DNA from: Nectonema munidae
Lineage: Eukaryota; Nematomorpha; Nectonematoida; Nectonematidae
DNA: 64,000 bases
Reading direction: 5' to 3'
Assembly: GCA_030549495.1 (NCBI GenBank)
Contig: JAUIRK010000875.1
Span: 461,501-525,500 of the forward strand
Below the pieces are notes generated by a model. The model made no database searches. It saw nothing but the letters and a program-made list of their open reading frames with translations, and was not told where the DNA came from. The translations under genes and the position numbers were made by a program. This document shows, one piece after another, positions 10,832 to 21,948 of the stretch (the stretch's first letter is position 1; each line of letters begins with the position of its first letter).

Positions 10832-11065
10832 GGTACTTTCCTGTTATCGCCCCACCACCCCAAAATGTTATAAAACATGTATTAAATTACACAAATGTAT
10901 TAAAAAAAACAAGTGAAAAATCTTTTAATCTGTAGGTGGATAAAATTCAAAAAGGTTTTGATTAATGATATATAGTAAGTTTAATGTAGGTTAGGTTAAA
11001 ACAATACAAGAATATTTATCGTGGTAGAAGAGCGATGGGTGGTGGGGCGATAACAGGAAAGTACC
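10832..11065. mobile_element. MITE with 29-bp perfect inverted ends and 8-bp target duplication
   Basis: The left end starts GGTACTTTCCTGTTATCGCC and the right end is its reverse complement for 29 bp, through CCACCACCC. An exact 8-bp duplication, AGATTTTT, lies at 10824-10831 and 11066-11073. The 234-bp element is non-coding. The 8-bp duplication fits hAT or P-like mobilisation, but the ends do not start with the usual CAG. Confidence 0.85.
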
Positions 11066-11249
11066 AGATTTTTCATTCACAATGTAGGCTTCACTGTCAA
11101 GATATTTTTTGAAAATCTCAATACTAGATTTTTACACCGTTTCCTAGTTCATTGGAAAACGGTATATCTTCCATCTAGACAAGTTACATACTTGTTTCAG
11201 CTGACTACTATATTGACAATATAAAAACACTTTATTAAACGAGTTACTA

Positions 11250-13610
11250 CAGTAAAACCTCTCTAAACCGGCCCCTCATAATACCGGCCACTCCCTCAAA
11301 CCGGCCGATTAGAAAAGTCCCTGCAGATCTATATCTTTTTGCTAGCAAGTTTGACTCCCAAAACCGGCCACCCCTCTAAACCGTACACCGGCCACTTATC
11401 TAAACAACTGTTATATATATTTGAATAAAAAAACCTTTACAAACCGGTCATTTTTTATTAATTATAACTTTTGTTTTTATCGCTATATTTTTCTTGTATA
11501 TTTTATTTTTATGTTGAGATTTAAATTTTAAACATCAAAGCCTCAATTTTAACCTTTTTCAACATTTATATTTATCTTAAATAAATGCAAAATAAAATAC
11601 CTTTAAAAGTCTGTTAGTTAAAACTTAATCAAATTAGTGATATGTAAATCTAAATGATGTTTAATTCATCATAATCCTTAAAAGTTTCTGCATTTATAAA
11701 TAAAAATTTTCTAATTTCATTATAAACAAGGTTTAGTATTTGTATGAGTGAGTTGGTGTGCGTATGTATCCTAACATAATGTCGCGCTGTGAATTTGACT
11801 TAATCCTTTGTTGCCTAGCTCAGCTCATATCGTTCATGTGTTTCTCATTATAATTTGCAGGAATGATGAGTAAAATAGCCCTAATGTTTACCTAACCTTA
11901 TTGCTTTTGAAACATTTTACCTACTCATCATACTCGATTGCACAAATTATATTAATCACTAACACATGATGTGAATGACAAGACGTGAAACATTAAAATA
12001 GAAATATATATCATACGAACACGACAGACAAATCAAAAACATAAGTTTATAACACTCTTCTAAACATCTTATTTTTTACTACACGCTTAGATTGCACATC
12101 ATTAATTCTTAAAAATTCTCAATTTATGTCAAAATCAAACAAACGTTTACGTCTAGAGCTTACACTTGAAGATAAAATTAAGCTAATAAAAGATTCTGAT
12201 TGTGTTCGAGGATTTTCTCAAAGGCAACTTGCTGAAAAATACAATATAGGCAAATAAACCGTTGGAGATATACTCCGTAAAAAAGACATTTACATAAAAA
12301 AATATGAAACTAATTCAAGTTTGAAAAAAAAAGATTTGGTACTAAATGCAAATATGCTGACATTGATGAAGTGTTATGGAAATGGTTCTCTACAGCACGG
12401 AGTAAAAACATACCGATTTCAGGACCTATTTTACAAGAAAAAGCGCTTTTTTTTCGCAAATGAATTAAAAATGAATGAATTCAGAGCCTCAAACGGATGG
12501 CTTGAAAGATGGCGTGCTAGATATTCCGTAAATTTCTATAAAATTAGTGGAGAAAAACCCCTGAAAATACAGAAAATGTAATATCTGAATTTAAAGTGCG
12601 TTTTCAGGCTTTTACAAAAGGTTATTCATCTTCTGATATTTTCAATTGTGATGAAACCGGCTTGTTTTTTCGTGCTTTACCAGAAAAAACTCTTTCAGTA
12701 AAGAATCAAAACTGTAAAGGTGGAAAGAAAGCAAAAGAGAGATTAACTGTTATGCTAGCATGCAGCTCAAGTGGCGAAAAACTTAGCCGGTAGTGATAGG
12801 TAAATTTTTTATGTTTAAATCATGGCCTTGAAATTTCAAAAATTGACGATTCAAGTTCAGCTAAAGAACTTTGCCAGAGAATTACAGTATTTGATGCTAT
12901 TCACTGAATTTCAACAGCTTGGGGAAATATTACCCAACAGACAAAAAATGCTTTTCTTCAGCAGGTTTTAGCTATTTAAATTCAATACATATAGATGAGA
13001 GTATTGAAGATAATCTTGATAAGAATGAAAATCAAGTTCATGAACTGGCTAAAGAGCTTCAAATAGATCAAGTTGATATATATTTCGACAAAGACTTACC
13101 AATTGAAGAAGATTCTGATGTCTGGGAAAAGAACTTAGTCTCTGGTCTCCTTTTGCATTCTGAAAACATGGAAACTAGCAGTGATGATGAAAAAATTGTT
13201 ACTAGTAATGCATTAGTGAAAAATGTAAAAGATTTATCTCTTATTGAAACTCTTCAACTTCTTAGAAATATTCATGAAAATACTACAGCAAGATCAATAT
13301 TGCCACAAGTTTCTAAAATCATTACAGACCTTGAAGATTTGATTGTTCAAAAAGGTAAAAAAAAATACAAACTACGATGGATCAATATTTAAAGTGAACA
13401 ACATTTTTGTTTTTTTAATAAATTTATTAAAAAGCGCACCTATTTTTTAATATAACAATCAAAGTATGTTTGCATATAATATACTCGAAAATTAGCCCTT
13501 GCTATTTTTTGTATCATAAAATAAACTTTTCACCTCTATAAACCGGCCACCTCTATAATCCGGCCGTTTTTTCAGGTCCCTTAGCTGACCGGTTTATAGA
13601 GGTTTTACTG
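11250..13610 (+). mobile_element. second pogo/Tigger element, internally deleted
   Basis: The left end is CAGTAAAACCTCTCTAAACC and the right end in reverse complement is CAGTAAAACCTCTATAAACC, with TA on each side (11248-11249 and 13611-13612). ACCGGCC words are repeated in both subterminal regions. The ends and the encoded protein differ clearly from the 6571-9200 element, so it is a separate family that has decayed further. Confidence 0.92.
12126..13392 (+). pseudogene. decayed Tigger transposase lacking the central catalytic region
   Basis: It begins at an ATG near 12126 with the helix-turn-helix (LTLEDKIKLIKDSD, SQRQLAEKYNIGK) and then meets a stop. The CENP-B domain follows in shifted frames (GPILQEKALFFANELKMNEF, then ASNGWLERWRARYSV). 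The first catalytic Asp is present in FNCDETGLFFRALPEKTL, and the KGGKKAKERLTVMLACSS strand follows. After about 12795 the family's second and third Asp blocks are absent. The sequence jumps to the acidic C-terminal tail (12919-13392, 157 codons open, ending in YKLRWINI). At least one stop, two frame changes and a deletion of roughly 120 codons make it non-functional. Confidence 0.88.
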
Positions 13611-13612
13611 TA

Positions 13613-13849
13613 TTTCATTTTTCTTATGATCACGCGTTCTAATTTCAATGTGTCTTCAGTTCCTTACTTCTCCACATACTTAAATTTTTGTACTATAATA
13701 AGCAACGATTCTATGAAAAAACTTTGTAAATGATCTTTTGGAAAAAAACTGTTTTTTTGCTAATTCTATTGATACTTTCACCCATTTTTACACTCATAAT
13801 GACCAAAAAGAAGTACAGAAATGAAAAACAGGGACAATATTGTATTAAA
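13613..13849. other. spacer, nothing recognised
   Basis: A short AT-rich interval separates the second Tigger element from the 150-bp repeat array. No feature was supported. Confidence 0.3.
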
Positions 13850-15527
13850 AAATTATTTTAAATTTGAGGGATATTTTTAGTCAGAATTTTATCCTCCATC
13901 AAAATTTAATTTGCGATTTTCAATCAAAATGAGTCAGAATGTCAAGAAATGGCAAACTTGGTTAATTCCACACATTCTTGCACCCTAATTGCGAAAACTA
14001 AGTCCTGAAATGAACTGAGCATCGTATTAGAAAAAATAAATGTATTTATTTAAAATAAGGAAGTATGTTTATGAGATAATTTTCAGGTATACATCACTAA
14101 TTCTATTTGCCCAACGACAAATATGATTGACATTTTCGCACTCTAAGTGCAAAAAATTGATTAAATAAAATCACCATGTTTGATTTATTAAAAAAATATA
14201 TTTTATTTTAAATTTAGTTAAATGTTTTGGAGGCACTTTCTTTGACGTAAACTGCAAATTTAATTGACACATTTATACATTTCCAAATCCTAATTGCTAA
14301 AACTGATTTGAGAAATGAAATTAGCATGATCCATTTTGTATAACAAATATACTTTGTTTAAAATTTAATTAATATTCTTGGAGAAAATTTTTACACGTAA
14401 ACTGCATTTTGACGATCTAATTAGCTCCGCAATTTAAATAGGTATGCTTCTATTTTTAAAATTTAATTAATATTCTTGAACAACATTTTCAGACGTAAAC
14501 CGCAAAATTGATTAACACTTTCATAAATTTTAACATCCTAATAATGATAACTAAGTCGAAAAATTAAATTAGCATGGACGATATGGCATAAAAAATTTAA
14601 TTTAATTTAAAATTTGAATGAATGTTTTCGTAAGCAATTTTATCATCAATCAAAATTTTGATTAACATTTGGTATAAAGTTGCCATGTTTATTGGAAAAA
14701 TATGCATGCAGTCGTATTTTATGTTCCAATATATATATGATGATTATAAATTTTCATGAGTTTATTGACAGTTTTTGAGATGAGGGTGTCATTCAACTAC
14801 CGTGAAAATAGTATCAAAAGATGTCGCTAGCGAGGAAAAGTCACAGTTTGAAAGCATATAATTCGGCTAAATTTGTATAATATAAGTTTTAGTTGAGGAG
14901 GGGGGGGTGTTAAAATCAGGGCCGTATCAAGAGGGAGGGCAGTGGAGGGCAATTGCCCCGGGCGGCCATTTCATTGCCCAGTCAACAAACATAGGGGGTG
15001 GGGCTTGGGGATGTAAAAAATTCCCCTTCCAAGGTTTCCACTAACACAACTATGGAAACTTCAAAAAGAGTAATTTGGCTGGGATAAACTTCCAGGTTCT
15101 ATGTTGCCCTAGCAGCAAGGACGCATATCCGGAGGGGGGGGGGCAAATTTAACCTTCGCCCTTTCCCCACCTCCAATAATTTTCTAAAAGTACTATGGGT
15201 CAAGCCCGCCTCCAAAGTCTGGCTCTTATGAGCATTGAGAAAGAAGTTCTCGATTGTGTTGATTTTGACGAAGTCATCAATTATTTTGCTGCTGCTAAAA
15301 CACTAAAATGAACATCTAATGGAGACTGTCTTCGACTCAGTCAGTATGTATCTGAATTATGTGGCTTAATAAAAATATGATTTCTAAATCACTTTTTAAG
15401 CCAGAATGGGGTGGGGATGAGTGAGAAAAGAAAGAGCAAGGGGTGGGGGCTCCATTCAGGACCTTTGCCCTGGGGCGCCACGATCCCTTGATACGGCCCT
15501 CGTTAAAATGCCCCCTGTCACTGTTAG
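13850..15527 (+). mobile_element. terminal part of a second copy of the 150-bp-repeat element
   Basis: About five degenerate 150-bp units (TAAACTGCAAA, TTGACACATTTATA, AAACTGATTTGAGAAATGAA, TTGTATAACAAATA) are followed at 14755-14905 by a unique block. That block carries GTCATTCAACTACCGTGAAA, ATCAAAAGATGTCGCTAGCG and GGAAAAGTCACA. It is the reverse complement of the left end of the 37560-41183 element (37590-37730), with the same order of motifs. The terminal G-run, GTTAAAAT, GCCCCCTGTCACTGTTAGG structure is split by the 14917-15501 hAT element and resumes at 15502, giving a likely end near 15527. Confidence 0.75.
14917..15501. mobile_element. hAT element relic, 585 bp, 8-bp target duplication
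   Basis: The left end is CAGGGCCGTATCAAGA and the right end in reverse complement is GAGGGCCGTATCAAGG. An exact 8-bp duplication, GTTAAAAT, flanks it (14909-14916 and 15502-15509). Inside, on the plus strand at about 15228-15310, a frame reads MSIEKEVLDCVDFDEVINYF and then AAAKTLK before a stop. This matches the extreme C-terminus of zinc-finger-MYM-like hAT transposases (LSIE......DF..I...FA..K.RK). It is therefore a deletion derivative of an autonomous hAT. Confidence 0.85.
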
Positions 15528-17410
15528 GCATAAGACGTCAGGTGAGTTTCCAAAATGTAAAAATTTTATTTCTTTTTCTCTTAAAATTTCTCTAACTGAG
15601 TGGTCCTTAATATTCTTATTTTTGTTTGCCCAGTTTTAAAACCACGTTTTAATTCTCTATGGCCTTGAGATTCTGAATTCAGAATAAATTAAAAAATTCA
15701 CAGAATCATATTCAAAATTTTTTCAAGCAATCTTTTGAAATTTGGCTATAGATTGCCGAACTCATGAAACATTTTTTTGGTAATCCACTAAGTCTGAACA
15801 CATATTCGGTTGAGGAAGAATTTTTTAAGATAAATGATATTCTTTTAGCTTGTTCGTTTCACTATAATTTATATAATAAACAAAATATTTTCACTTGAAT
15901 TTAATGCTGGGAGTAGCCCAAATCTCAAAATCTTTGAACTCACTTCACTTTTTGAGTGACATGGAGCTTTGTTCAAGATTAAAAAACCTGTGAACATATG
16001 GAAGGGTGTCGTTTCAAGGTGCAGAAGTTCAACTTGTTAGAGTAAGGTGACGAGTGTTGTGGGTTCGGAAAAATATTGTGTGCCTCCGACTCCACCTTTG
16101 AGCTTGTCTCCTATGTTGTATACATGGTTGTGGAGTTCGGAGTCGGTCGACTCGCGCGTTTTAAGAAGTAGTTGGAGTCGTTATAATTATTTTTTTATAA
16201 TTTTCTAACTCTGATTTTAAAATGAGTTGTATTCATAATTGATAGATTAGAAATAAATTCAGAGACATTCTCTTTACTGCTCAACTTTACAAAATCACAA
16301 TATAAAAAATCTTTGCTACTATTTTGTTCTAACGTTGTATTTTTGCAACTAATAAGTATAGCTATATGATCACCTTACTTTACATACTCAATTGTATTTG
16401 ATATATAGACGATGCTTATGGTTCATTCAGGAGCAAAAAAGGCAAAAAATTAATATAATTAAAAATAGAACTTTTGTAAAAGAACAAATCTCAGTTTACG
16501 AGTAAAAAGTTTTTGTAAAAAAATTTTAAACGCAAATATATTGATGAAATAATTTGGAATTAATTTACTTTTAGAATGCTCATTGTTTTGGCGTAGATAA
16601 AAAGGTTATAGACAATAATTTGAAAATCTTTTTGAAGGCAATGTAAGAAAGACGCAAAACTACAAATACTAACCACTATTTATATACTATATTTCAGAAT
16701 ATATTTCTCTTTAGGAAAAACTGAGTAGTACTTTACTCAAAAAAGATTTTAATTCTGTTGTGATCAGTATGTTACTCAGATCAAATTTTGATTCTTCTAT
16801 AAATAATAAAATACTATCTTCAATTTTATCACAAGCTATTTTATATACATCAAAGAGGTGGTTGGCACGTTTCCAAATGTAGAAAGGTTGCTCAAACTTC
16901 GTTCACTCTTTCCAACAAAAAGTGCACTTGAAATATGGATAAAATGTTGGTAATAAGTGATCTATATTCTAGATACAATGTTTGTTGAGGAGTATAAATG
17001 TGGAACTATACCTTATTATTATAATTATACAAAATTTTAAAACTGAAAACTGTAAATTAACATATGCTGGTTGGCGACTTATGCTAACTCAGCATAAGTT
17101 TTTCCATTATACCAAGCGTAGAGAGCTGCGGTCTCATCGAACTTTTTCTAAGGTTTATAGCGGGCAGCAGCAGTTAAGGTTCGATTTTATATAAAAATTT
17201 TAATAGCAAGGTAAATTGCAAATACATAAGTCTCATTCAATGTACTTCGGCCAAAGTATAATTTTTAATCACCCGCAGTTATTTTGCTAGATTTTTACAC
17301 AACACTCTTGAACTTCATAAAACTTTCATGCTTGAGGTGAAAAAACTTACAAAAATTCTTTTAAATAAAAATTAAAAAACCTGAGTTTTCCTAGTAGCTA
17401 TTCATCATCA
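15528..17410. other. mostly unassigned; GACTCC-type repeat fragment near 16.1 kb
   Basis: At about 16075-16175 the words CCTCCGACTCC, GGAGTTCGGAGTCGG and GTTGGAGTCG recall the ends of the hAT-like element at 41291-41931, so a decayed relative is likely. Near 16855-16950 one plus frame (GTFPNVERLLKLRSLFPTKS) faintly resembles a hAT C-terminus. The remainder shows nothing. Confidence 0.4.
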
Positions 17411-17418
17411 TCAACAGC

Positions 17419-18053
17419 CAGTGGCGGATGAAGGAATTTTCAGTGTGGGGGGGGGGGGGGGGGGTATGAAGAAAATATATATACAAAATGACAAGCTAAA
17501 AAGTATTTTTTAATTTTATAAAGTTGAAGAATGCAAAAAACGAGCTAAAAACGTATGATTGAAATTTAAAAGTTCAAATTACGTTTTATTTAAAAAAAAA
17601 TCAAATAATAAAATCATTTCTTGTATTTTCCTTCTTGGCATATCTGTCAATTACTTTTTCTACGGCAATCTCGAACTCCGGGTGAATGTACATTAAAGCG
17701 AGACCGGTGAGCCTTTCGTCATTCATTCGGTTTCTGAGATAGTTTTTCAAAAATTTCAGTGAGCTCTAAGCTCTTTCAGCAGTACAAGTTGTAATTGGTA
17801 TTGTGGAGAAAATTGTAATTAAACTTTTTATCAAATGCATAAGATCAGGAATAATATCAAGTGTTTCGAATAAATTTTCATTAAAACTTGTCAATTTTAC
17901 ATCACTACAAAACTTTTGAAAACTTTTTTTCTTAAAAGGAAAGGTGAAGAGACGAGAGGAAAGAGGGGTTGGAGGATGTAACCTTTTAAGATCTATCACC
18001 AGTTATATTAAGAGTATCCCCCCCCCCCCCCCCCCCCTTTAGATCCATCACTG
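17419..18053 (-). mobile_element. hAT element remnant with transposase C-terminus, 8-bp target duplication
   Basis: The left end is CAGTGGCGGATGAAGG and the right end in reverse complement is CAGTGATGGATCTAAAGGGG. Each end runs into a homopolymer of about 18-20 G or C. The exact 8-bp duplication TCAACAGC lies at 17411-17418 and 18054-18061. On the minus strand at about 17999-17640 the frame contains TCTAERA, one stop, then SSLKFLKNYLRNRMNDERLT and GLALMYIHPEFE. This is the hAT dimerisation domain of the THAP12/ZMYM-like group. The N-terminal and catalytic parts are missing, so the 635-bp copy is an internal-deletion derivative. Confidence 0.9.
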
Positions 18054-18634
18054 TCAACAGCTTCATCACGCCTATTCAAGTGATTACATGAATATCATTA
18101 AATAAAGTTACGTTAGAGCTGATGCTTGAGAGAATGCATTTTGATCAGAACTTTTTCAAAATCGCCTTTTAGTCATTGAAAACAAAATCGCTAAAATCCT
18201 TCAACTATTCTGTAGTCCTTCACAGGGATAACCGTATCAGAATCAGAGAGTTGGCGAGGAAAAAAAGTTAATTTTTTTTTAAATGATTGAATCGTCCGAC
18301 CTTGTTTATCTGACAACCCCACTAACTGACAGTAGTGATGGTAACCGATTTTTTCAATGTTTTTGTCCCCCGTTATTCCGACATTCACATTCTTACACCT
18401 ACCCTTCTTCAAATCATACTAATTTCTTTTAAACAAGCTTCAAGAGTTTATTAATCCGAAAGACAAAACATTAAAATTCTATTTTTTCATAATACATTTT
18501 TAAGATTGCTTGTGCGATAGTACTTGCTCACAAAGGCAGTTCAATATTTTCCAGACCCTTCTTTACTTTTCCCATCTCTTTAGTTTAGAATAGAAGTTGA
18601 AATTATCATTTGTGAAATATTTTTTTCACGTTAA

Positions 18635-18763
18635 CCCATTTAAGGCCAAGCAAAGCAGACGATATCTAAAAAACGCAGATGATTTATATTCAAAGTCATT
18701 GAAAAAAGCAGACGAAGATGAAATTACTTATGTTCCAAAATAGGAACATTGACCGTAAATGGG
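18635..18763. mobile_element. piggyBac-like MITE (TTAA family), 129 bp
   Basis: It is flanked by TTAA at 18631-18634 and 18764-18767. The ends are CCCATTTAAGGCC and, inverted, CCCATTTACGGTC. Its body (GCAGACGATATC, AAATCATCTGCG-type words, GGAACATAAGTAATTTCATC in reverse) is nearly identical to the truncated copy at 26599 in the opposite orientation. Confidence 0.85.
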
Positions 18764-19438
18764 TTAAACATAAACATTATATATACTTCATTTGGTAAAT
18801 AACATTTAAGTTTGAGGTATTGATTCTTTATAATATTTCATACACTCGTAGAAATTTCGTTTTTCCGACAATTAACAATCCGAGAAGATGATGTGTGAAA
18901 CCAACAGTGTAGGATAAACGAGGTCTGACTAATTTTGAATAAAGATACATTGTAAAAGCTATATTTTTAATAATTAAATAAATTAATTTTTTCACCAAGC
19001 ATTTTAAAATCTTCAACTTTTTCTGATTCTAAATTCACTCTTTTTGGAGGTAATAATATTTGATCCTGAACTTTTGATTTTCATAAACTAGCTGGTTTTT
19101 TTGAATATATTTTCGCCAAACTACATAAAAGCAATGAAGTCTCTTGCCTTTCCTTCCACCAGATCAAAATATTCTTTTTTTTTTGCATCTGGTAACCCTT
19201 CATATGTTTCTGTGATGTATTAATCATTTTTTCATTTAGGTTGAGGATTTATGTGTTTATAATTGTTTTTTAATTTTGTTAAGGAGAAAGTTTAACAGTC
19301 TCAATATTTCAGTTAAAATAATTATTATTAATTCTTTCCTAGTCTAATACATTCGTTTTGTTTCCATCATTATCTAGATCAGTCTCTTGTTTGAAAATAA
19401 ATCGAAAGACTTTAAATGTTAATTAAAACTTTAACTCT

Positions 19439-19496
19439 TGAAAACTTTTTTTCTTAAAATGAAAGGTCAAGAGACGAGAGGAAAGAGGGGTTGGTA
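19439..19496 (-). repeat. fragment of the 17.4-kb hAT family
   Basis: About 55 bp (GAAAACTTTTTTTCTTAAAA, then AGAGACGAGAGGAAAGAGGG, then GTTGG) match 17919-17975 inside the 17419-18053 element almost base for base. No element ends are present, so it is an isolated fragment in the same orientation. Confidence 0.8.
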
Positions 19497-19896
19497 AGCT
19501 GGTTCAAGTTTATAGTAAATACAATTAAAAAAAAGCGGTTCTACCATATGAAAATCGTTTTTTAGCGCTTTAATTTTTTTTTCAAAATATGCTAAAATCA
19601 TCCTTCTTGTCTTTGCTGAACTTATTCATTCAATCATTGTGGTAGAAACGTTTTTCAATGATCACCATTTATCACTTTTTTGTTTTTTTTTCACTTATAT
19701 TGTTCTTACAAAAACTGTGTATAAATAAGCTAGAGCAGTAGGAAAGATATTGTTAAATGCGTCTAATAAATTACAATATAAAAACAAGGCGATTAAATCA
19801 AAGAAAAGTCATGAACAATGAATGTAATAACAATGTCTTTTAGAAAGACTTAAATTACAACCATATGTCTATGGTGATCTACAATGATTATGAATA

Positions 19897-20640
19897 CAGT
19901 GATGCTTTCCTAATCCGACACTTTTTAATGCGACACTTTTATATATCCGACACTTTTTTTGTAAATAATAAGGTCCATTGACTATTTTGTATTTATTAAT
20001 CCGACAAATTTTGATTCCCACTACGACATACTTTTTTAATTCCATGTCGACTAACCTATATAGATTACTTTTTAATCCGACTTTTCAAAATTCTTTAGAT
20101 TTAATATTATAGATTCCGATAAGTATTTTATCGTAAGCAAATTGTTAAACATTTTTTGAGACAAATCGAGGATGAAAATGCCACAAAGTTTGAACATAAG
20201 ACAAGCAATAAATTTTATATCTATAGCATGGAATCCTGTTTCAGCTCAGACTAATGAAAATTGCTTTCGTCATGTGGGAATTTTTTCAAATAGATCCGAT
20301 GTTAGAAATGAACAAAGAATATTCACCTGATCCAACAGAAAGAGAAAGGGTAGAAGAAGATTTAAAAACTTTAATGCAACAGTTGCCAGGATCTATTATG
20401 ACAAGTAAAAATTATATAGAGGCTGAAAATGAAGTTGAAACAACAAGAAATTTAATAGATGAAGAAATCGTTGAAATTGTTGCTCCAGCCGAAGAAAGAA
20501 ACGGTGGTAGTTCTTTTAGTATTGGAAATGATGAACCAAACTCTGATGCAGAGCCTCCGACATCCATTAATCTGGGTGGATATGTTGGGCATTTAATTGA
20601 TAATAGCGACTAAAGTTTATACGAGGTAAATATTTTCTAA
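19897..20640 (+). mobile_element. third pogo/Tigger remnant (left end and transposase tail)
   Basis: Following a TA at 19895-19896 the sequence starts CAGTGATGCTTTCCTAATCC, with ATCCGACACTTTTT words repeated three times, as in Tigger-type terminal repeats. The C-terminal part of a transposase follows directly, so the N-terminal and most catalytic coding sequence has been deleted. The right terminus was not found. A weak CCGAAAAAGTGTC at about 21178 may be what is left of it. Confidence 0.75.
20168..20613 (+). pseudogene. Tigger transposase C-terminal fragment
   Basis: One frame from about 20180 reads SLNIRQAINFISIAWNPVSA and then QTNENCFRHVGIF. This is the conserved post-catalytic helix of Tigger/Jerky-like transposases (.V.I..AI.FI..AW..VS..TI.NCW.H.GI). 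A frame change then joins the acidic tail, open from 20254 to the TAA at 20611-20613. The tail includes DEEIVEIV and ends in GYVGHLIDNSD. The fragment has no DDE residues and cannot be functional. Confidence 0.8.
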
Positions 20641-20799
20641 ACGCTATCTTCCAAGCATAAATATCCAATCACAGTTAAAAAATGCGATTAAAAAGCAGAA
20701 GTGTTCAAATGTGGCTCTGAAAAACGCACGCTGACTCCTCTTGCTTGAACGCAGCACTTTGTAATCTCATTTTTAATGTTTTGTATTAGCAAAATTAAC

Positions 20800-20983
20800 G
20801 GGTCTTTTCGTTTAGACAGCCACAACAAGTAATCATCATTTCATCTGCCTTTTATAGTTATGTCCTGATTGCTATAATATTAATAACTATAATTAATTAA
20901 TAACTTAATAAATAAATATAATTAACTATAAAAGGCAGACGAAATGGTGATTACTTGATTGGGCCGTCTAAACGAAAAGACCC
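20800..20983. mobile_element. palindromic MITE, 184 bp, ~60-bp inverted ends, 8-bp duplication
   Basis: Left arm: GGGTCTTTTCGTTTAGACAG and on to CATCTGCCTTTTATAGTTA. The right arm is its reverse complement with few mismatches. The exact 8-bp duplication AAATTAAC flanks it (20792-20799 and 20984-20991). The arms leave only about 60 bp of AT-rich loop, so transcripts would fold into a long hairpin. The hAT superfamily is the likeliest mobiliser given the 8-bp duplication. Confidence 0.9.
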
Positions 20984-20991
20984 AAATTAAC

Positions 20992-21940
20992 TATTTTTTT
21001 TATAATTTTGTTAAACTTTGTATTCTACATTGCTTTTCAAAACTCTAAACATGGGGTCAGTGTTTACATTCAACTTTTAATAGAATTACTACTAACTCTT
21101 TTAGCACAATTTACGCCTAGCAGAATTATCCAAAATACCGGGCCTCACATCCCCGCAAGGGTGCAGGCGCCTTCCATCCGAAAAAGTGTCCTCCCTCCTC
21201 AATAATAAATTTAAATTCTCTCAATCTCATTGTATGCGCGCCATCGTTGACTATGATCAGCTTATAACTATACTTTCTCAATTGTGTTTCATAGATAGAG
21301 GATGTGTAAAATTTTGTGATCTAAGAGAGAGACATCTACCAGTTGGCAGAGCAGAAGTCTTTATTGATTTAACACAATGAGAAAGCATTTCTCTTGATCA
21401 CTATTATGAAAGATATCTCATCACAATTTAACCAATCAAAGGAGCGCGTGTCTCTTTTCTATTTCGAAATCTTCACAGTAAATGTCTTACTTTGATTTAG
21501 TTAGAGGTACCTCAGTATTTCAAACACTGCTATTGATTTCCTTTTCAATTTTTATATTGAGTTGTGGAGATAATTGCCTACTTTTGATCAGTCGTGTGCA
21601 TACTGCATTACAATTCTACCATTCTTACTCTTCAGTGAAGCTCTTCCCAATCATAAGTATTTTTTAAAGGTTAAGTTTTTTTAATCGCTATTTATCTGGG
21701 TAGGGAGCGTAGACAAAGTGACTTCGTCAAATGACACTTCTGTCTAAAATTAAATTTCCTATTATATCGGATGGAATTTTATGAATAATAAAAATGAAAG
21801 TAAATTTTTTATATATAAAAACAGTTTATTTATATTAATTTTAAGTTATATTCCGAAACTAGTTATTTTTATATAAATAAAGTGTCGTCTTCAATATTTT
21901 ATATAATTATTTGAGCTTGTTAGATTTTAGATAGTCAATT
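20992..21940. other. unassigned interval
   Basis: A less AT-rich patch (21120-21420) includes a GC-rich segment (CCGGGCCTCACATCCCCGC) and frames of 60-odd codons without recognisable domains. No repeat ends were identified. Confidence 0.35.
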
Positions 21941-21948
21941 GCGTAAAT

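Larger units (their letters stand above)
18062..19890. other. unassigned AT-rich DNA between DNA-transposon relics
   Basis: Apart from the TTAA MITE at 18635-18763 and the hAT fragment at 19439-19496, no feature could be supported. A 73-codon minus-strand frame at 18191-18412 has fairly balanced composition (GLSDKQGRTIQSFKKK) but matches no family known to me. Confidence 0.35.

Noticed and set aside
15421-15639. 72-codon open frame with Gly/Arg-rich start
   Set aside because: It runs across the end of the 14917-15501 hAT element into flanking DNA, so the frame is accidental.
16855-16955. Plus-strand frame GTFPNVERLLKLRSLFPTKS resembling a hAT C-terminus
   Set aside because: Only some 20 residues match loosely, with no neighbouring transposase blocks or element ends.
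18191-18412. 73-codon minus-strand frame (GLSDKQGRTIQSFKKK) as a possible gene
   Set aside because: No recognisable domain, no splice context and no repeat copy; composition alone is insufficient.
21170-21200. CCGAAAAAGTGTC as the right terminus of the third Tigger element
   Set aside because: The match to the left terminal repeat is short and there is no clear CTG-TA boundary.
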